DNA of 64,000 nt from Neurospora intermedia (Eukaryota > Ascomycota > Sordariomycetes > Sordariales > Sordariaceae), in NCBI GenBank assembly GCA_037102815.1, contig BTPP01000002.1, positions 5,642,001 to 5,706,000 on the forward strand, given 5' to 3'. The number at the start of each line of letters is the position of its first letter. Positions within the stretch are counted from its first letter, which is position 1. The notes beneath the pieces were generated by a model. It was not told the origin of the DNA, ran no database searches, and was given only the letters and a program-made list of their open reading frames with translations. Position numbers and translations under genes: made by a program. This document shows, one piece after another, positions 60,977-64,000 of this stretch.

Positions 60977-63900
60977 ATGGCGCCCAAGAAGAAGGGAAAC
61001 AAGAAGGCCAACGATGACTGGGAGGCCGAGCTGGGCGAGTCCATCGCCCCCGTCAACAACAACGGCGCCGATGCTGCTGCTGCCGCCTCTCCCGCTGCCG
61101 CCGACGACGAGGCCGCTTCCGGTGGTGGCGGTCTGATGGAGAGAATGCGCAAGGCCAAGGAGAAGCGCAAGAAGAAGGGTCTTGCCGACGACTGGGAGGC
61201 CGAGCTGGGCGAGGACGCTCCCGGCGCCGAGAAGCCCGCTGCCGCCGAGCCCGTCCCCGATCTGTCGGCCAAGGTCGCCGAGGAGGCCAACCTCGACGAC
61301 GAATTCGCTCTCCCCGAGAAGAAGGGCAAGGGTGGCAAGGGCAAGCAGCAGCAGCAGCAGCAACAGAAGGCTGCCCCCGCCGCCGCCGCCAAGAAGGATG
61401 AGGATGCTGCCGATGAGGATGGCCCTAGGGTGTTGACCAAGGCCGAGAAGGAGAAGCTCAAGAAGGAGCGTGAGAAGCAGCGCAAGAAGGAGCAGGTGAG
61501 TACTTGGTCGTCATCATCATCTGCCCACTTGTGACTACATATATACTAGAAACAACAGAAGACTAACCAACAACCTCTTCACACTACACAGGCTGCTGCT
61601 AAGAAGAAGGGTACCACACCCGCCGCCGCCGCCAAGGCCGAGCCCGCACAGGAGGAGAAGAAGGCCGAATCCCCCAGCCCCGTCTCGACCCCCGCTTCCA
61701 CTCCCGCCCCCGAAGCCGCCGGTGGCAAGAAGAAGAAGCTCCCCGCCCACCTGCTCGCCCTCCAGAAGCAGCAGGAGGAACTGCGCCGTCGCCAAGAGGA
61801 GGAGGCTAGGCTCCTCGCCGAGGAAAAGGCCAGGATAGAGGAGGAGGAGCGCGCCGCTGCCGAGGAGGCCAAGCGCAAGGAGGAAGAGCGCGCCCGCAAG
61901 AAGGAGAAGGAGAAGCAGAGGATCGAGCAGCTCAAGAAGGAGGGCAAGTTCATGACCAAGGCCCAAAAGGAGGAGAAGGCCCGCAACGAGAGGAAGCTGC
62001 AGCAGATGTTGGCGGCTGGTATCAAGGTCAACGCGCTCGAGGGTGAAGAGTCCAAGAAGAAGCCTGTCTACGACGATAAGAAGAAGAGGGCTGCTAACAA
62101 GAAGGTGAGTTTTGTCCGGAATTGCTCTGCTCTACTCTACTATGCTATGAATGAACAGCGCTGATCAGTGTCTACTTGCTACAGAAGGACGAAGAAAAGG
62201 CTCTCGCCGAGGCCGCTGAGCGCGCAAGACTCGCCGCTGAGGCTCTGGCCAAGGAGCAAGAGGAGAAGGCCCGCATCGAGCGCGAGAAGGCCGAGAAGGA
62301 GGCTGCTGCCAAGGCTGAGGCCGCCAAGGCTGCCGCTGAGGACAGCGTCGACGAGGACTGGGAGGCCGCTGTTGCCTCTGACAAGGAAGATGTCAAGGAC
62401 AGCTGGGACGCTGACTCCGATGAGGAGGAGGAGACCAAGAAGGAAGAGACCAAGAAGGAGGCTCCTAAGCCTGCCGCGGCCAACGGCAAGGCTCAGGCCA
62501 AGAAGGAGGAGTCCGAGTCCGAGTCCGAGTCTGAGGAGGAATCTGAAGAGGAATCTTCTGAGGACGAGGAGGCTACCGCCAGGGAACTGGAGGAGGCCCG
62601 GAGGAAGAAGGAGGCTGCCGAGCGTCGTGAGAAGGCTCACCAGGCCGCTCTGGCTGCCAGGTCTGCGGACAACCTCCGCTCGCCCATTTGCTGTATTCTC
62701 GGTCACGTCGATACTGGTAAGACGAAGCTGCTCGACAAGATTCGTCAGACCAACGTCCAGGAGGGCGAAGCCGGTGGTATCACTCAGCAGATTGGTGCCA
62801 CTTACTTCCCCGTTGAGGCCATCAAGCAGAAGACGCACGTCGTCAACAGGGACGGCAAGTTCGAGTTCAAGGTTCCCGGTCTCCTCATCATCGATACTCC
62901 CGGTCACGAGTCTTTCTCCAACTTGCGTTCGCGTGGTTCCTCGCTCTGCAACATCGCCATCTTGGTTGTCGATATCATGCACGGTCTCGAGCCTCAGACT
63001 CTCGAGTCCATGAGACTCCTTCGTGAGAGGAAGACGCCCTTCATCGTCGCTCTCAACAAGATCGATCGTCTTTACGGCTGGAAGAAGATCGAGAACAACG
63101 GCTTCCAGGAGTCGTTGGCCCTCCAGAACAAGGCTGTCCAGAACGAGTTCAAGAACCGTCTCGAGCAAACCAAGCTCGCCTTCGCCGAGCAGGGTTTCAA
63201 CTCGGAGCTCTTCTACCAGAACAAGTCCATGGCCAAATACGTCTCCTTGGTCCCCACCTCTGCCCATACCGGTGAGGGTATCCCCGACATGCTGAAGCTC
63301 ATTGTCCAGCTCACCCAGGAGCGCATGGTTGGCTCTCTCATGTACCTCTCCGAGGTCCAGGCTACCGTTCTTGAAGTCAAGGCCATCGAGGGTTTCGGTA
63401 TGACCATCGATGTCATTCTCACCAACGGTATCCTTAGGGAAGGCGACCGCATTATCCTATGTGGCACAGAAGGCGTCATCAAAACCAACATCAGAGCCCT
63501 GCTCACGCCCGCGCCGCTCAGGGAACTGCGTCTCAAGTCGCAGTACGTTCACAACAAGGAGGTCAAGGCCGCTTTGGGTGTCAAGATCTCTGCCCCCGGC
63601 CTCGAGGGTGCCATTGCCGGTTCCCGTCTGCTTGTCGTCGGCCCCGACGACGACGAGGACGATCTCGAGGACGAGGTCGAGGCCGATCTTGCCTCGCTCT
63701 TCAGCCGTGTCGAAAAGTCCGGCCGCGGTGTCTCCGTCCAGGCGTCCACCCTCGGTTCGCTCGAGGCCTTGCTCGACTTCCTCAAGGAGTGCAAGATCCC
63801 CGTCGCCAACGTCGGTATCGGCCCCGTCTACAAGCGCGATGTCATGCAGTGCGGTATCATGTTGGAGAAGGCTCCCGATTATGCCGTCATGCTCTGCTTC

Positions 63901-64000
63901 GATGTTAAGGTCGACAAGGAAGCGCAGGAGTATGCCGACCAACAGGGCGTCAAGATCTTCACTGCCGACATTATCTACCACTTGTTCGACTCGTTCACTA
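60977..64000 (+). CDS. FUN12: Translation initiation factor eIF5B (3' end outside the window)
   Basis: Ribosome-dependent GTPase that joins the 60S subunit. Exons 60977-61495, 61592-62104 and 62185 to beyond 64000; introns of 96 and 80 nt; 949 complete codons are visible. Residues 1-510 are a charged Lys/Glu/Ala-rich tail of low complexity with two [10 protein letters not shown]-type motifs (DDWEAELGE occurs twice, near residues 12 and 73). The G domain has GHVDTGKT (517-524), the switch [16 protein letters not shown] (581-585), NKID (635-638) and SAHTG. A domain II follows ([16 protein letters not shown]), then the start of domain III ([23 protein letters not shown]). The C-terminal domain IV is cut off. 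Codon bias is extreme, which produces very long false antisense frames. Confidence 0.98.

Noticed and set aside
62179-63267. 362-codon antisense open frame opposite eIF5B
   Set aside because: Its composition (Leu/Gly/Val/Glu-rich) is what the reverse strand of C/G-ending codons gives; the sense frame is clearly eIF5B.

Overview
The window is nuclear DNA of a filamentous ascomycete of the Sordariales, most likely Neurospora or a close relative such as Sordaria. The reasons are short introns (about 50-200 nt) with GTRAGT-type donors and CTAAC/CTGAC branch sites, compact genes with long intergenic stretches, abundant TAGG/CCTA, CACTA and purine microsatellites, fungus-specific genes (ERG5/CYP61, ASK1, EAF7), and strong C/G-ending codon bias in the translation genes. 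I saw no transposon, viral relic, CRISPR array, rRNA or convincing tRNA, and no obvious AT-rich RIP block.

Layout. 0-2.3 kb: a mitochondrial ribosomal protein uL29m gene (minus) sharing a promoter region with a small one-helix membrane protein gene (plus). 4.1-5.1 kb: a possible small basic-protein gene. 6.9-8.3 kb: a C2H2 zinc-finger regulator (minus). 8.3-24.9 kb: about 16.6 kb with no gene I can defend, ending in a dense microsatellite field (20.4-24.4 kb). 24.9-34.5 kb: GCP5/6-like gamma-tubulin complex protein (minus), EAF7 (plus), DASH subunit ASK1 (plus) and a mitochondrial rhodanese (minus). 34.5-36.3 kb: ERG5 (minus). 36.3-40.5 kb: long upstream region containing a clean G-quadruplex motif. 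40.5 kb: small low-complexity protein gene. 41.5-48.6 kb: a run of minus-strand genes (YIPF1/2-type Golgi protein, ubiquitin-eL40 fusion, RRN7, eIF5A). 50-53.7 kb: VPS52 (plus) convergent with a GYP8/TBC1D20-type Rab GAP (minus). 55.2-59.9 kb: a large DDB1/RSE1/MMS1-superfamily protein with a probable leader intron. 61 kb to the end: eIF5B, cut off at its 3' end.

Themes. Translation and ribosome production dominate (uL29m, ubiquitin-eL40, RRN7, eIF5A, eIF5B), followed by secretory and retrograde trafficking (YIPF1/2, VPS52, GYP8) and mitosis/chromatin (GCP, ASK1, EAF7, the DDB1-like protein). All coding exons of the main genes were joined by eye at canonical splice sites, and the summed lengths are multiples of three. 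The most unusual gene structures are a start codon split by an intron plus a 7-nt exon in the ubiquitin-eL40 gene, and a GC-AG intron near the start of the gamma-tubulin complex gene.
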